A program made the position numbers and the translations under genes. Shown here one piece after another: positions 9,422 to 17,922 of a stretch of DNA of 58,452 nucleotides (positions are counted from its first letter, which is position 1; each line of letters begins with the position of its first letter). This DNA is from an uncultured Pirellulaceae bacterium (GTDB lineage: Bacteria; Planctomycetota; Planctomycetia; Pirellulales; Pirellulaceae): NCBI GenBank assembly GCA_938010615.1, contig CALLUY010000011.1, positions 1 through 58,452 on the forward strand, given 5' to 3'. The notes under the pieces were generated by a model. It saw only the letters and a program-made list of their open reading frames with translations, was not told where the DNA came from and did not search any database.

Positions 9422-9961
9422 ATGTCGAGTCCGCAGATTTCAATTGAGCCACATCCGGTCGCCGGATTTGAATTGACTACCGAATTGGTAATTGATCGCC
9501 CGCTCGAAGAAGTATTTGACTTCTTCTCGGACGCCGGCAACCTCGAGGCGATTACTCCGCCATGGTTGAACTTTCGGATCACGACTCCAATGCCGATTGA
9601 TATGAAAAAAGGTGCCTTGATCGACTACCGGCTGCAGTTGCATGGTCTACCGATCAAGTGGCGGACCGAGATCGAAGCGTGGCAACCGCCCCGGCGTTTT
9701 GTGGATCAACAGCTTCGTGGCCCGTACAAGAAGTGGTATCACGAGCATACTTTCGAATCACTGAGCTCGAATCAAACGCTGGCAAAGGATCGAGTTCACT
9801 ACATTCCCCGGTTTGGGTCTTTGGTTCACAAGTACTTCGTGAAACCGGATCTGTTGAAGATTTTCACTTACCGTCAGGAGCAACTGGTGAAACATTTCAC
9901 GACATTGCCAGCTCCGAGTGCAGGGTTCACGACGGCTGCGGGCTCACAAGTGTTGAGTTAG
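9422..9961 (+). CDS. SRPBCC-fold (START-like) protein
   Basis: A 179-residue protein of the SRPBCC/polyketide-cyclase superfamily, a fold that binds hydrophobic ligands. Family cues are ELVIDRPLEEVFDFFSDAGN and LEAITPPWLNFRI at the N terminus and RGPYKKWYHEHTFE in the middle, a pattern common in single-domain SRPBCC proteins of bacteria. The ligand and role are unknown. The ATG at 9422 follows a purine-rich ggaaaaataaag. It is divergent from the rdgB-like gene and lies 73 bases upstream of trpC on the same strand. Confidence 0.85.
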   Translation: MSSPQISIEPHPVAGFELTTELVIDRPLEEVFDFFSDAGNLEAITPPWLNFRITTPMPIDMKKGALIDYRLQLHGLPIKWRTEIEAWQPPRRFVDQQLRGPYKKWYHEHTFESLSSNQTLAKDRVHYIPRFGSLVHKYFVKPDLLKIFTYRQEQLVKHFTTLPAPSAGFTTAAGSQVLS

Positions 9962-10034
9962 TACTGCCGTGTTCGAGCATGTCGGCATCCATTAGAATTA
10001 GATTTCCAATTTCGAAAACAAATTCTGCGTTGCC

Positions 10035-10820
10035 GTGCATTCCATTCTCAAAAAGATCATCGATCATAAATTGGTCGAGGTTGAAGCTGCGAAAGAGCAG
10101 TCTTCGTTCGCCAGCATCAAAGAGGCCGCTCAAGCGGGCCGCCCAGTTCGTGATTTCCTCAAGGCGATCCAATCGGTCGACGAGATCAGCTTGATAGCTG
10201 AGGTGAAGAAGGCCAGCCCCTCGAAAGGTATCATTCGGGAAGATTTCGATCCTGTCGCGATCGCCAAGTCTTATGAGTCGGCCGGTGCGAGCTGCATCAG
10301 CGTTCTAACTGACGAAGCATTTTTTCAGGGACATCTGGACTATTTGATCGCGGTCGGCCAATCTGTTTCTTTGCCGATACTTCGCAAGGATTTCATTATT
10401 GATCCGTGGCAAGTGTATCAGGCCAGAGCAGCTGGCGCGGATGCGGTTCTGCTGATTGCAGAATGTCTTGAAGCCGCAAAACTTCAGGAACTGCACTCGT
10501 TGATTAACGATTTGGGAATGACAGCTCTCGTCGAACTCTACGATCGTGAAAATATCGAAAAGGTGCTGGCTTGCAAACCAACTCTGATCGGAGTTAACAA
10601 TCGTGATTTGAATACGTTTGAAGTTAACCTTGCGCATTCGATTGAGATTCGAAAAATTCTGCCTGAGGAGATTGCTTTCGTAAGCGAGAGTGGCATTTCG
10701 TCCAATGCAGAAGTGTCACGGTTGATGCAAGCAAACGTTGATGCAATTCTTGTTGGCGAGTCACTTATGCGGGCAGGCGATATCGAGGCCGCAACGCGGG
10801 CTTTACTGGCGAAGGAATGA
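10035..10820 (+). CDS. trpC: Indole-3-glycerol phosphate synthase
   Basis: It catalyses ring closure of CdRP to indole-3-glycerol phosphate in tryptophan synthesis. The 261-residue TIM barrel carries the hallmark SLIAEVKKASPSKG, LPILRKDFIIDPWQ, LIGVNNRDL and FVSESGISS. It is monofunctional, with no TrpF fused. The start is the GTG at 10035, which gives MHSILKKIIDHK, the usual beginning of the family; no good Shine-Dalgarno is visible. No other trp genes are nearby, so the pathway genes are scattered, as is common in planctomycetes. Confidence 0.95.
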   Translation: MHSILKKIIDHKLVEVEAAKEQSSFASIKEAAQAGRPVRDFLKAIQSVDEISLIAEVKKASPSKGIIREDFDPVAIAKSYESAGASCISVLTDEAFFQGHLDYLIAVGQSVSLPILRKDFIIDPWQVYQARAAGADAVLLIAECLEAAKLQELHSLINDLGMTALVELYDRENIEKVLACKPTLIGVNNRDLNTFEVNLAHSIEIRKILPEEIAFVSESGISSNAEVSRLMQANVDAILVGESLMRAGDIEAATRALLAKE

Positions 10821-10961
10821 TCCCAACGAGTCCGGCCCAGAATACCCGGAAATTCCAGTCGGAAATCAAAATCTTTGCCTCAAACGCCGAAGGGAAATAT
10901 AACTAAGCGGTTCGAAACAATATGGACCTTTCGCCTTCCTGACTGAAACTTTGGAATTCCA

Positions 10962-11762
10962 ATGCCGAATAACTCTGGTCAACGTAGACCGTCGATGATG
11001 GAAAATGTGCAGACCGTGAACAGTGCCGTGCGAACGGTGCTGATGGTGTGTGTTGCCAGTTGTATTGGTTTTGGTGGTTGGATGGGGTACAGCGAGTACA
11101 TCGTTCCAGGGCTCGAAGGCAAACAAGCCAAAGAAGACTTGATCGCGTTGCAAGCAAAATATGAAGAGCAAGAATTGGACCTGAGAGAGGCTTCACTCGA
11201 AAACGAAAAGCTTCATGTTTCGATGAGCCTTTTGAAGATCGATCGTCGTGTTGCTCAAGTTACCGTCACCAAAAAAGGCATCGACGAGAACGGGCAAAAG
11301 TATCTGGATGTCACGTTCAGCGAAGTCGACAAAGAAGGCAACGTGATCGGATCAAGTCGCGAGTTTACTCTTCTGGGGCATTCGTTCTTCGTCGACTGCT
11401 GGTTGGCTCAGTTTGAAGACCAGTACATCGAGCAGGCTGATCCATTGCGTGGCGCTTCAATTTTTACGTTCAAGCGAATCTATGGCGACGACATGAAACC
11501 GTCCGATGGTTTTTCCTTGGATGACTTTTCAAAGCCAGCCGGCATTTACGCTCAGTCGGAAGCGTCGGATTTTGCAAACCAGATTTGGGAAGACTTTGGA
11601 AACGTTTGCAACGACCAGACTCGACAGAATGAGCTGGGGATTCGTGCTGTTTATGGTCAAGCGAACTATGTGCCACCGGTAGAAGGTCAAACGTACGAGA
11701 TTACGGTTCGTGCCAGTGGTGGTGTGGGCCTGAAGGTGCTCACGGGTCCGGGTTCTCTATAA
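10962..11762 (+). CDS. Membrane-anchored coiled-coil protein of unknown function
   Basis: A 266-residue protein I do not recognise by family name. After a short polar N terminus one transmembrane segment (about residues 25-47, VRTVLMVCVASCIGFGGWMG) is followed by a coiled coil (about residues 55-90), then a globular domain with the beta-rich string DVTFSEVDKEGNVIGSSREF and a C-terminal RASGGVGLKVLTGPGSL. The topology suggests a periplasmic or paryphoplasmic domain tethered to the membrane. It stands alone between trpC and a convergent operon; the function is open. Confidence 0.7.
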   Translation: MPNNSGQRRPSMMENVQTVNSAVRTVLMVCVASCIGFGGWMGYSEYIVPGLEGKQAKEDLIALQAKYEEQELDLREASLENEKLHVSMSLLKIDRRVAQVTVTKKGIDENGQKYLDVTFSEVDKEGNVIGSSREFTLLGHSFFVDCWLAQFEDQYIEQADPLRGASIFTFKRIYGDDMKPSDGFSLDDFSKPAGIYAQSEASDFANQIWEDFGNVCNDQTRQNELGIRAVYGQANYVPPVEGQTYEITVRASGGVGLKVLTGPGSL

Positions 11763-11785
11763 GGCAAGCCTTCCGGAACCGACTT

Positions 11786-12160
11786 TCACTTTCGGTCAGC
11801 AGCGATCTCTTTTGCCTTTTCCAACAGCAGTTCGAATACATCGGTCGGCACGTCCAGTTTGTCTGCGAAAACTTGCAGGATTGACGCTTCCGACGCGTCA
11901 ATCACTCCGTCGCTCATCGCGACTTCCAACAGGATCGACATCGCTTCCTTTGGCTCCGCCTTGAGAACTCGAAACTGTTCGTTGCAGAAACCTTCGTCCT
12001 CGCAAGCGCGGGAAACCATTGCTTCCAAGGACGCACGACCAACGCCAGTTTGTTTGGCCAATTTGTTCAATAGATCGCGTTCGGCTTCCGTAGTCTGGCC
12101 GTCTGCAGCGGCCACACAGCAGGCAGCTCGCAAAACTTCGACTTGAATCATGCCGCTCAT
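11786..12160 (-). CDS. TerB-like (tellurite-resistance-type) domain protein
   Basis: A 124-residue all-helical protein of TerB type. The acidic helices VAAADGQTTEAERDLLNKLA and VAMSDGVIDASEASIL show the duplicated 'xxDGxxxxxE' metal-binding pattern typical of the fold. The ATG at 12160 has an excellent ribosome binding site (aaggag). Its start codon overlaps the stop of the upstream gene by four bases (ATGA), so the two are translationally coupled. The biological role of single TerB-fold proteins is largely unknown; resistance to tellurite should not be assumed. Confidence 0.82.
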   Translation of the reverse strand: MSGMIQVEVLRAACCVAAADGQTTEAERDLLNKLAKQTGVGRASLEAMVSRACEDEGFCNEQFRVLKAEPKEAMSILLEVAMSDGVIDASEASILQVFADKLDVPTDVFELLLEKAKEIAADRK

Positions 12161-12831
12161 GGTTTCTCCTTTTGCAAATCTATCGCGTATTGGTCCAGCA
12201 GATCCGGGACACGATCGTAAACGCGTTCTCGTGCCGTTTCCATCCAAGGCAAGATCCGATCGTCAATTTCTTCCAGCCCGATACGTTTAAGCACGCGGTT
12301 GATGCGATACAGCGTCGTCGAATTTTCGCTATAGTCGAATAAATATCGATCTTTGATGACGCGTCGAATCGCAGGAGCAAGTTTATCCGTTTTCTTACTG
12401 GCAAACAGATTTACGACGTCTTGTACTTTCTCCGGATCGATCGATTCGAGCTGTTGATAGTAATACTCAAGCTTGCCCGGAAACTTTGCGTGCAACCACG
12501 CGTCGAGAAAAAGTTCAATCATCACGTGGCCGACAAAGCCCGTTCGCATTCCGCGCTCGTTGTCCAACAGTTCACGAATCTCGACCGCAAACTTGATGTT
12601 CATTTGCTGGAACGTTTGGTTGGTGTGAAACCAGTGGTCATCTTTGTGGTGATTGACGATGCCTTGAGACACCGCGGCGACGATTGGATCTTCGTGATCG
12701 ATGAATGGAGTCGCCTTTTTTTCGCGAGCCCGACACTTTCGGTCAGCCGCACCAAGCCAGTCGGGAATGCAGCAGCCAGTCGCCAAGTAGGCATTGTCGA
12801 TTGAAGGAAGGGCGTGTGTAAAACAGTTCAT
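12157..12831 (-). CDS. Conserved helical protein, weakly like acyl-carrier-protein phosphodiesterase
   Basis: A 224-residue protein starting MNCFTHALPS, with CIPDWLG and a His/Asp cluster GIVNHHKDDHWFH, then GHVMIELFLDAWLHAKF. The order N-terminal His, Asp-Trp, HxxxD cluster and a second His-containing helix recalls AcpH (ACP phosphodiesterase) and related HD-like metal hydrolases. The match is by pattern only and is not strong. It is translationally coupled to the TerB-like gene by ATGA. A short open frame (12874-13020) lies just upstream. Confidence 0.6.
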   Translation of the reverse strand: MNCFTHALPSIDNAYLATGCCIPDWLGAADRKCRAREKKATPFIDHEDPIVAAVSQGIVNHHKDDHWFHTNQTFQQMNIKFAVEIRELLDNERGMRTGFVGHVMIELFLDAWLHAKFPGKLEYYYQQLESIDPEKVQDVVNLFASKKTDKLAPAIRRVIKDRYLFDYSENSTTLYRINRVLKRIGLEEIDDRILPWMETARERVYDRVPDLLDQYAIDLQKEKP

Positions 12832-12873
12832 TTCTATCCGCAGTTCTGAAGAGGGTAATTTGTCCCTCGCGGT

Positions 12874-13020
12874 TCAGTGTACCATTTCATCCAAAGCCGC
12901 GCCATCCCTGAACGTCAGATGCAATTCATTGCCGCAGCGAGTGAATCTTACTTGTGGTGCGTCCAACCTGAAATCAATCGTTCGTAGTACCGCCTTCAGT
13001 GTACAGACCGCGTACTCCAT
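12874..13020 (-). CDS. Possible 48-residue small protein
   Basis: A short open frame beginning MEYAVCTLKAVLRTIDF and ending ALDEMVH. It has protein-like alternation of hydrophobic and charged residues and lies 42 bases upstream of the coupled operon on the same strand, but its ribosome binding site (AGG about 8 bases before the ATG) is weak. I do not recognise it. It could be non-coding. Confidence 0.3.
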   Translation of the reverse strand: MEYAVCTLKAVLRTIDFRLDAPQVRFTRCGNELHLTFRDGAALDEMVH

Positions 13021-13060
13021 CGCTAATGCCTGTCGTTCCTGTCGAACTCAAAGTCGGCAT

Positions 13061-13426
13061 TCATATCTCCGGGTAGTCTTCGACAGTTTTATCCGTTTGC
13101 AGTTCGCCCGTGTGCTTCGTTGCGAGTTGTTCGAAGAGAAGGATGTGAACTTCTTCGCCGTCGCGTGTTTTCGGGCAATGTTCAACGCCTTTGGGGACCA
13201 CGATCAGTTCGCCTTCATTGACAATTTCGCTTCGATCCCGAAACTGCATTTCGAGTGTTCCTTTTTGGACGAAGAAAAGCTCATCTTCCTCATCGTGTTT
13301 ATGCCAGACAAATTCTCCGCTTATTTTTGCGACGATGACTTGCATGTTATCGACCGTCGCGATGCGGCGCGGGTGCCATTGTTGAGAGAAAGACGACAGT
13401 TTTTCGGCGACGTTAATTGCGTTCAT
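13061..13426 (-). CDS. Small cupin-domain protein
   Basis: A single-domain cupin of about 121 residues. The metal-binding motif 1 reads WHKHDEEDELFFVQKG (two His plus Glu) and motif 2 reads VPKGVEHCP (His). Such proteins act as isomerases, dioxygenase-like enzymes or sugar/ligand sensors; the substrate is unknown. The ATG at 13426 is preferred over an in-frame TTG six codons upstream. It is followed on the same strand, 229 bases on, by the small-protein/TerB cluster. Confidence 0.85.
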   Translation of the reverse strand: MNAINVAEKLSSFSQQWHPRRIATVDNMQVIVAKISGEFVWHKHDEEDELFFVQKGTLEMQFRDRSEIVNEGELIVVPKGVEHCPKTRDGEEVHILLFEQLATKHTGELQTDKTVEDYPEI

Positions 13427-13467
13427 GGATGACTCGATTGTCAAAGGTTTGGCGGAGAAAGAAGTCG

Positions 13468-14463
13468 TTATCGTCCGCGCTGTTTGCGTTGTTCCACGAC
13501 GCTCAGAGTAGCGGAGTCGATTCCTTTTGCGTCGATCTGATAAGTCGCATGGGCCATCATGTTCTTTTCGCCGTCGGTAAATTCCTGCACGAAAGTCGCG
13601 GTTCGGCGCCCGTCAACGAACTGTTCTGCGTACTGCAAATTGACCAACGTGAATTCAGGAACATCCGAATCCTCGTTTGCGACCGATTTGTTCACCGACT
13701 GAAGAGCATTCATGGCCTCTTTTTCGGAGCCAAGCCGCGTCATTGAAATGACACGACGGCAACGACTCGTGATCGCGATCATTGATCCAACAGATGGGAC
13801 ATTCGCAAACTTTCCGGCTACGTTGGGCAATGCATAGACGCCGACACGATTGGAATGTTCTTTTAGGTTAACAGTGACCTCTGTCGTTCCGGCGTCCATG
13901 ATTCGTCCAATTCGATTAGCTTCTAAATCCGACTTCACCATCTCGGAAGTGATGTCAAAGAAGCGGCAATCATCGGAGACGAAAACAAGCAAAGATTGAA
14001 GATCCACCAAATCCAATTGCCCCTTAACTTCTTTCACCAACGGCGACTTGCGACCAGTGAGGACTCGGCCGTCGGAAAAAATTTGCAGCATAGGTGTTGG
14101 CTCAAATCCATCGGGCGACTTCATTCGAAAACCACCGACGACGTCCATGACGAGTACAGGCTGTGATGCGTCCTCCGCGAATTCGATCTTGATTTCCGTT
14201 TGCGGTTTCGAAAGCGCATTGTTGGCCGGTGTTTTGGCTCCTGCTGTTTTGTTCTCCATTCTAGGTTCCGGCATGGGCATCGGAGGAACGTCAGGTCGCG
14301 GGTTGCGTCGGTTCGCGTTGCCGTTCGGTTCAACGGGTGCAGTCAATTGGAGTTCCCTGGCCTCTGTTAATTTCTTTTCTTGCGAGAACGCAGGCGTGGT
14401 CAGCACAAGCAGTGTGGCGACGAAGACACAGGTTCGAATTGTTGCGAGGCAGCTCATTGGCAT
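13468..14463 (-). CDS. Exported protein of unknown function
   Basis: A 331-residue protein with a signal peptide (MPMSCLATIRTCVFVATLLVLTTPAFSQ, given here as residues 1-28), a Pro/Asn-rich linker with MPMPEP, and a globular domain containing LQIFSDGRVLTGRKSP and LVDLQSLLVFVSDDCRFFDI. The pattern 'I.SDG.V..G' followed by a helix with L.DLQ is seen in planctomycete exported proteins, but I cannot name the family. The ATG at 14463 has AGGA upstream. It shares direction with the porin upstream, but a terminator at 14546-14577 separates them. Confidence 0.7.
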   Translation of the reverse strand: MPMSCLATIRTCVFVATLLVLTTPAFSQEKKLTEARELQLTAPVEPNGNANRRNPRPDVPPMPMPEPRMENKTAGAKTPANNALSKPQTEIKIEFAEDASQPVLVMDVVGGFRMKSPDGFEPTPMLQIFSDGRVLTGRKSPLVKEVKGQLDLVDLQSLLVFVSDDCRFFDITSEMVKSDLEANRIGRIMDAGTTEVTVNLKEHSNRVGVYALPNVAGKFANVPSVGSMIAITSRCRRVISMTRLGSEKEAMNALQSVNKSVANEDSDVPEFTLVNLQYAEQFVDGRRTATFVQEFTDGEKNMMAHATYQIDAKGIDSATLSVVEQRKQRGR

Positions 14464-14545
14464 TAATCCTGAAGTGGTAACTTCTGTTTCGATGTTAATA
14501 TTGTTGTCATTTACGATCCTCAAGTCCATAGTTTGTTTACCAACG

Positions 14546-14577
14546 CAAAAACGGCAGCCCCGATTTGGAGCTGCCGT
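14546..14577 (-). terminator. Factor-independent terminator of the porin gene
   Basis: An 8-bp stem acggcagc/gctgccgt followed on the minus strand by tttttg. It lies about 60 bases past the stop of the porin gene and upstream of the next gene. Confidence 0.8.
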
Positions 14578-14638
14578 CAATGGAATCTGTGTGGTCGTTG
14601 TGGGCTACATTGATGCAGCTCACACCCAGATATTCAAC

Positions 14639-16009
14639 CTAAAACAGTGCGATAACATCGACACCGAAGTAGCCTTCTTCGTAACCAAGTGCTGGTGACC
14701 AGTCGACGCGGTACTCAGGACGCACAACAATGTTTGCGTGCGGCTTGTAGTTGACGCCGAAAGTTGCACCGTAGTACGAGTGTGAACCAGTTGCTGGAAG
14801 AACGCCGCCGTGAGGAGCGTAGCCAGTGAGTGAGTCACCTTTCCACCACTCAAGACGTGATCCAACACCGAGGCAGTCGCTGATGCTGTAGAGGAAGTAC
14901 TGGTTGAGACCAACGTTGTCTTCACCAGTGCTGCCAACGCGAAGCAAGTCACTTTGAACAACCCAGTTGAAGTTGTCAGACACGGCAGTGTCAACAACAA
15001 TGCTGTGGCTGTAAGCGTCGCTTCCGCGAGCACCAAGGTCACCAATTGTGGTGATGTAAGTCAACGTTGAAGCATCGCTAAGAGGTGTGCTGAAACCACC
15101 AAGGAAGCTGCTTCCGTCTTGGAACTGATCGAAACCAGTATCCCAACCAAGAGTCCAACCTGCGTACACTGTCAGGTCATCAGAAACGTTGAACGTTCCG
15201 ATTGCACCTGTGTGAGTGAACGGCTCGCTGTTGTACATCGTCATTGCATGGCTGTAGAAGAAGTTGTCCGGTGCGGTAACTACTTCGTAACCAACCAATG
15301 TGTAGAAGTGACCGACTTTAGCCGACCAGTTTTCACCAGCGACTTCACCGTACAACTGTGGGATTGCCCAACCGTAGTCGGCTCCGCGACCGAATCCGTT
15401 GTCGAATCCACGTGGGTTGCCGAAAATGTCTTGAGTGTTACCGAATGCAGCGGTGTCACCGGAGTCGATGCCGTACATGCCGTCGAAGCGGTAACCGAAG
15501 CCAAGCTGACCGTTCTGTGAAACGGCTGCTCTTTCGACGAAGAGCCACGCTTGGTGTAGGTTAAACTCATCAGGGTTTGTGTTGAACAAACCGTTGCTTT
15601 CCGAGTGGTATCCAGCTTGCAACCAACCCCCGATGTTTACGCGAGGCTCTTCACAAGCGCTTCCGAACAGCTTCCATTGGTCGCCGAGATTGCAGTCGCC
15701 AAGCCCACCGCCACAGCGGCTTCCGAGACGGCTTCCGAGTCCGCAGCCACCGATTCGGCTTCGCAGTCCGCCGCCACCACCACCGCAGCTTGTGCAGCCG
15801 CATGATGAGGTTGCAGCTTCTTCGAAGTAGCTGGGCGTGGCGCCTGAGCATCCGCAATCGGATGATACGGCGTCTTGGTAAATCACAGGAGCCGTTGCTG
15901 TATTCGCGTAGGCAGCCGGGATAACTTGTTGTGCGTTCGCCGTTGAGACGAGTGCAACTGCTCCACCGATGCACGAAAGCACAGCGAAACGAATCTTTGA
16001 GATCCCCAT
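14639..16009 (-). CDS. BBP2/OmpL-like outer membrane beta-barrel porin
   Basis: A 456-residue exported protein. It has a signal peptide ending STANAQQ, a Cys/Gly-rich spacer with DCGCSG and SCGCTSCGGGGGG (residues about 50-105), then a beta-barrel starting RVNIGGWLQAGYHSESN and ending with an aromatic strand (GYFGVDVIALF), as outer membrane proteins do. The pattern of alternating strands, QLGFGYRFDGMYGIDSGD and SAKVGHFYTLVGYEVV, matches the planctomycete BBP2 porins. The ATG at 16009 follows GGAG. The Cys-Gly-Cys spacer is unusual for a porin and recalls the Cys-rich protein at 4483-5229. Confidence 0.85.
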   Translation of the reverse strand: MGISKIRFAVLSCIGGAVALVSTANAQQVIPAAYANTATAPVIYQDAVSSDCGCSGATPSYFEEAATSSCGCTSCGGGGGGLRSRIGGCGLGSRLGSRCGGGLGDCNLGDQWKLFGSACEEPRVNIGGWLQAGYHSESNGLFNTNPDEFNLHQAWLFVERAAVSQNGQLGFGYRFDGMYGIDSGDTAAFGNTQDIFGNPRGFDNGFGRGADYGWAIPQLYGEVAGENWSAKVGHFYTLVGYEVVTAPDNFFYSHAMTMYNSEPFTHTGAIGTFNVSDDLTVYAGWTLGWDTGFDQFQDGSSFLGGFSTPLSDASTLTYITTIGDLGARGSDAYSHSIVVDTAVSDNFNWVVQSDLLRVGSTGEDNVGLNQYFLYSISDCLGVGSRLEWWKGDSLTGYAPHGGVLPATGSHSYYGATFGVNYKPHANIVVRPEYRVDWSPALGYEEGYFGVDVIALF

Positions 16010-16326
16010 TTTCAATTCTCCATCATTGGTCTGGGTCCAAATACCACTGCGGGGGCGCGAGTCCTTGCGTTCCCCAAAACAAGCAGTTTCCAGAGAACCC
16101 TATCGGAGGAAAAAACTGTTGCTTTGCAAACAAATGGACCAGAAATGGCCTGTTGTTTATGGCAATTCACCCAAACCTCATAAACCTTGACGGTTCTAAT
16201 TATTCTACGCAGGTTCTGCGTGCTGTCACTTTTTCGAGTCATCCCGAAGATGAGGGGGAGCCGCGGAATCCTTGTTTATTGAGTGTCAAAACGCTTTGGC
16301 AGGACAGTCCGGACAAGCCTCATCTC
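16010..16326. other. Region between the porin and the ABC transporter
   Basis: It holds the 5' side of the porin gene (the ribosome binding site GGAG at about 16020) and the 3' end of the transporter operon. No gene is supported. The porin promoter must lie here, since the spacing and strong expression signals suggest independent transcription, but I could not fix its boxes. Confidence 0.45.
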
Positions 16327-17922
16327 TTACCGACCGCCCGGAACGATGTTCTCAAACTCAAAAAGTGAGAAAACGAAATGGACAACCAAGACGAAGAGTG
16401 TTGACCACAAGATCGTAGCCGTCACACTGCGACTAACATCAGCAGACGAATATTTGGGAGCCATTCCATTTCGATAGGAAATGATCGCCGTCCCGAATCC
16501 GCTAACTAGAAGTTTTGCGATCAGCCAGCCGAACCCTTTGTAAAAGAACTGGCCCCACTGCTCGAGACCTCGCATTGAATACTGGTGCCAAAATTCGGCT
16601 CCATGATTAGGGTGGGTCAAGAGAAATGTGATCAAGCTGGTGTATCGAGCCGTGTAATAGGCGGCGAACGTCAGCAAGGGAGTTCCAATCAGGAACGCCC
16701 ACAGGATCGGTGTCAACAAAAAGAAGTTTGGCCGATTTCCAAACGTTCGAAGCGCGTCAATTTGATTGCCGTACTGTCGACCTCCGATATCCGAAGTCAC
16801 CGCCGCGCCACATCGAGCCGCGATCAGCACGCAGGAAAGCACGGGCACAAAAATTCGATAAGTGGCGAAACCGAGTGCTGTCAAAAGGTCTTCCAGAAGT
16901 AGTGGCTTCGTATAGTCGGTGAACGGGAGGAATTTGAAAGTGAAATAAGTCGTCACGAATCCGGAGATGAATCCGCTAGCGATAAGGTAAAGAATCGCCG
17001 TCGGACCTGTGACCATTCGCAAAAAGTGAGCCAGCGAACGCACGCCCCAACTCGGTGATTTCCAAACCGGAAGCAAGCTGATCAAACCGACAACAAACGC
17101 GACGACCGCATTGGTCGTGGACTCAAAGAAAGATTTCGCTTTTCCGACGATTCGTTCCATCGTTTTCGATTCGTCGACTTCCTCCTGGGCGCGAACTTTG
17201 GTCGCCATTGGAGCAAGCTTTTCTGGAATGGTTGCCCAATCTTTGCGGTCAACTTCTACCAACTGTTTCTTTTGAGGGTCCAGCAAATAGATGCGGTCCG
17301 CGATCGGCATCAGCGAATGGTAGTCGTGCGTAACGATGACGGAAGTTTTTCCGAACTGGTTGTGCGTGTCCGCGATCAGCGTGGCAACTTGGCGACCGGT
17401 GAACGGGTCGAGTCCCGAAGTTGGTTCGTCATACAGGATCGCTGGCGGGTTATACGCCAAAGTTCTGGCGATGGCGAGTCGCTGGCGTTGTCCGCCGCTT
17501 AACCGCGATGTAGGAACGTTGGCGGGCACATTCAATTCGGCCAGAATCTTTTTCGCGGGAACACGACTGGCTTGTTTGCCACCACATGCCTTGGCGAATT
17601 TGATGTTGTCGACCGGAGTGAGTTCATCAAAAAGCGCGAAGGATTGGAACACGACTCCCGCTTCACCGCATTGAGCCGTTTTACCATTGAGCGTCACGTC
17701 GCCGATATATTGAATCGAGTCACCAAAGCTTTCGGTCAATCCTGCGATCAACCTCATCAGAATTGACTTGCCGACGCCACTTGGGCCGACGATCAAAGTA
17801 ATTTCACCTGACGAAAACGTGGCGTTGGCTTTTTCAAGCAACACTTTCTTGCCAGCCATTACCGAAAGGTTTTTGATCTCGATCCTTGCACTTGAGTTTT
17901 GTTTCTCCGCGGGAGCGTTCAT
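16327..17922 (-). CDS. Fused Mla-type ABC transporter (ATPase plus MlaE permease)
   Basis: A 531-residue protein that joins the two inner-membrane parts of an MCE/Mla lipid transporter. Residues about 14-235 are an ABC ATPase: Walker A GPSGVGKS (46-53), signature LSGGQRQRLA, Walker B AILYDEPTSGLD, and the H-loop VIVTHDYH. After a linker, residues about 285-525 are a multi-pass MlaE permease with its hallmark AAVTSDIGGRQYGNQIDALR. In E. coli these are separate proteins (MlaF, MlaE). Its start overlaps the stop of the upstream gene by four bases. I infer movement of phospholipid or another lipid between membranes. Confidence 0.88.
   Translation of the reverse strand: MNAPAEKQNSSARIEIKNLSVMAGKKVLLEKANATFSSGEITLIVGPSGVGKSILMRLIAGLTESFGDSIQYIGDVTLNGKTAQCGEAGVVFQSFALFDELTPVDNIKFAKACGGKQASRVPAKKILAELNVPANVPTSRLSGGQRQRLAIARTLAYNPPAILYDEPTSGLDPFTGRQVATLIADTHNQFGKTSVIVTHDYHSLMPIADRIYLLDPQKKQLVEVDRKDWATIPEKLAPMATKVRAQEEVDESKTMERIVGKAKSFFESTTNAVVAFVVGLISLLPVWKSPSWGVRSLAHFLRMVTGPTAILYLIASGFISGFVTTYFTFKFLPFTDYTKPLLLEDLLTALGFATYRIFVPVLSCVLIAARCGAAVTSDIGGRQYGNQIDALRTFGNRPNFFLLTPILWAFLIGTPLLTFAAYYTARYTSLITFLLTHPNHGAEFWHQYSMRGLEQWGQFFYKGFGWLIAKLLVSGFGTAIISYRNGMAPKYSSADVSRSVTATILWSTLFVLVVHFVFSLFEFENIVPGGR

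Noticed and set aside
11786..12160. Tellurite resistance role of the TerB-like protein
   Set aside because: The fold is widespread and no other ter genes are nearby.
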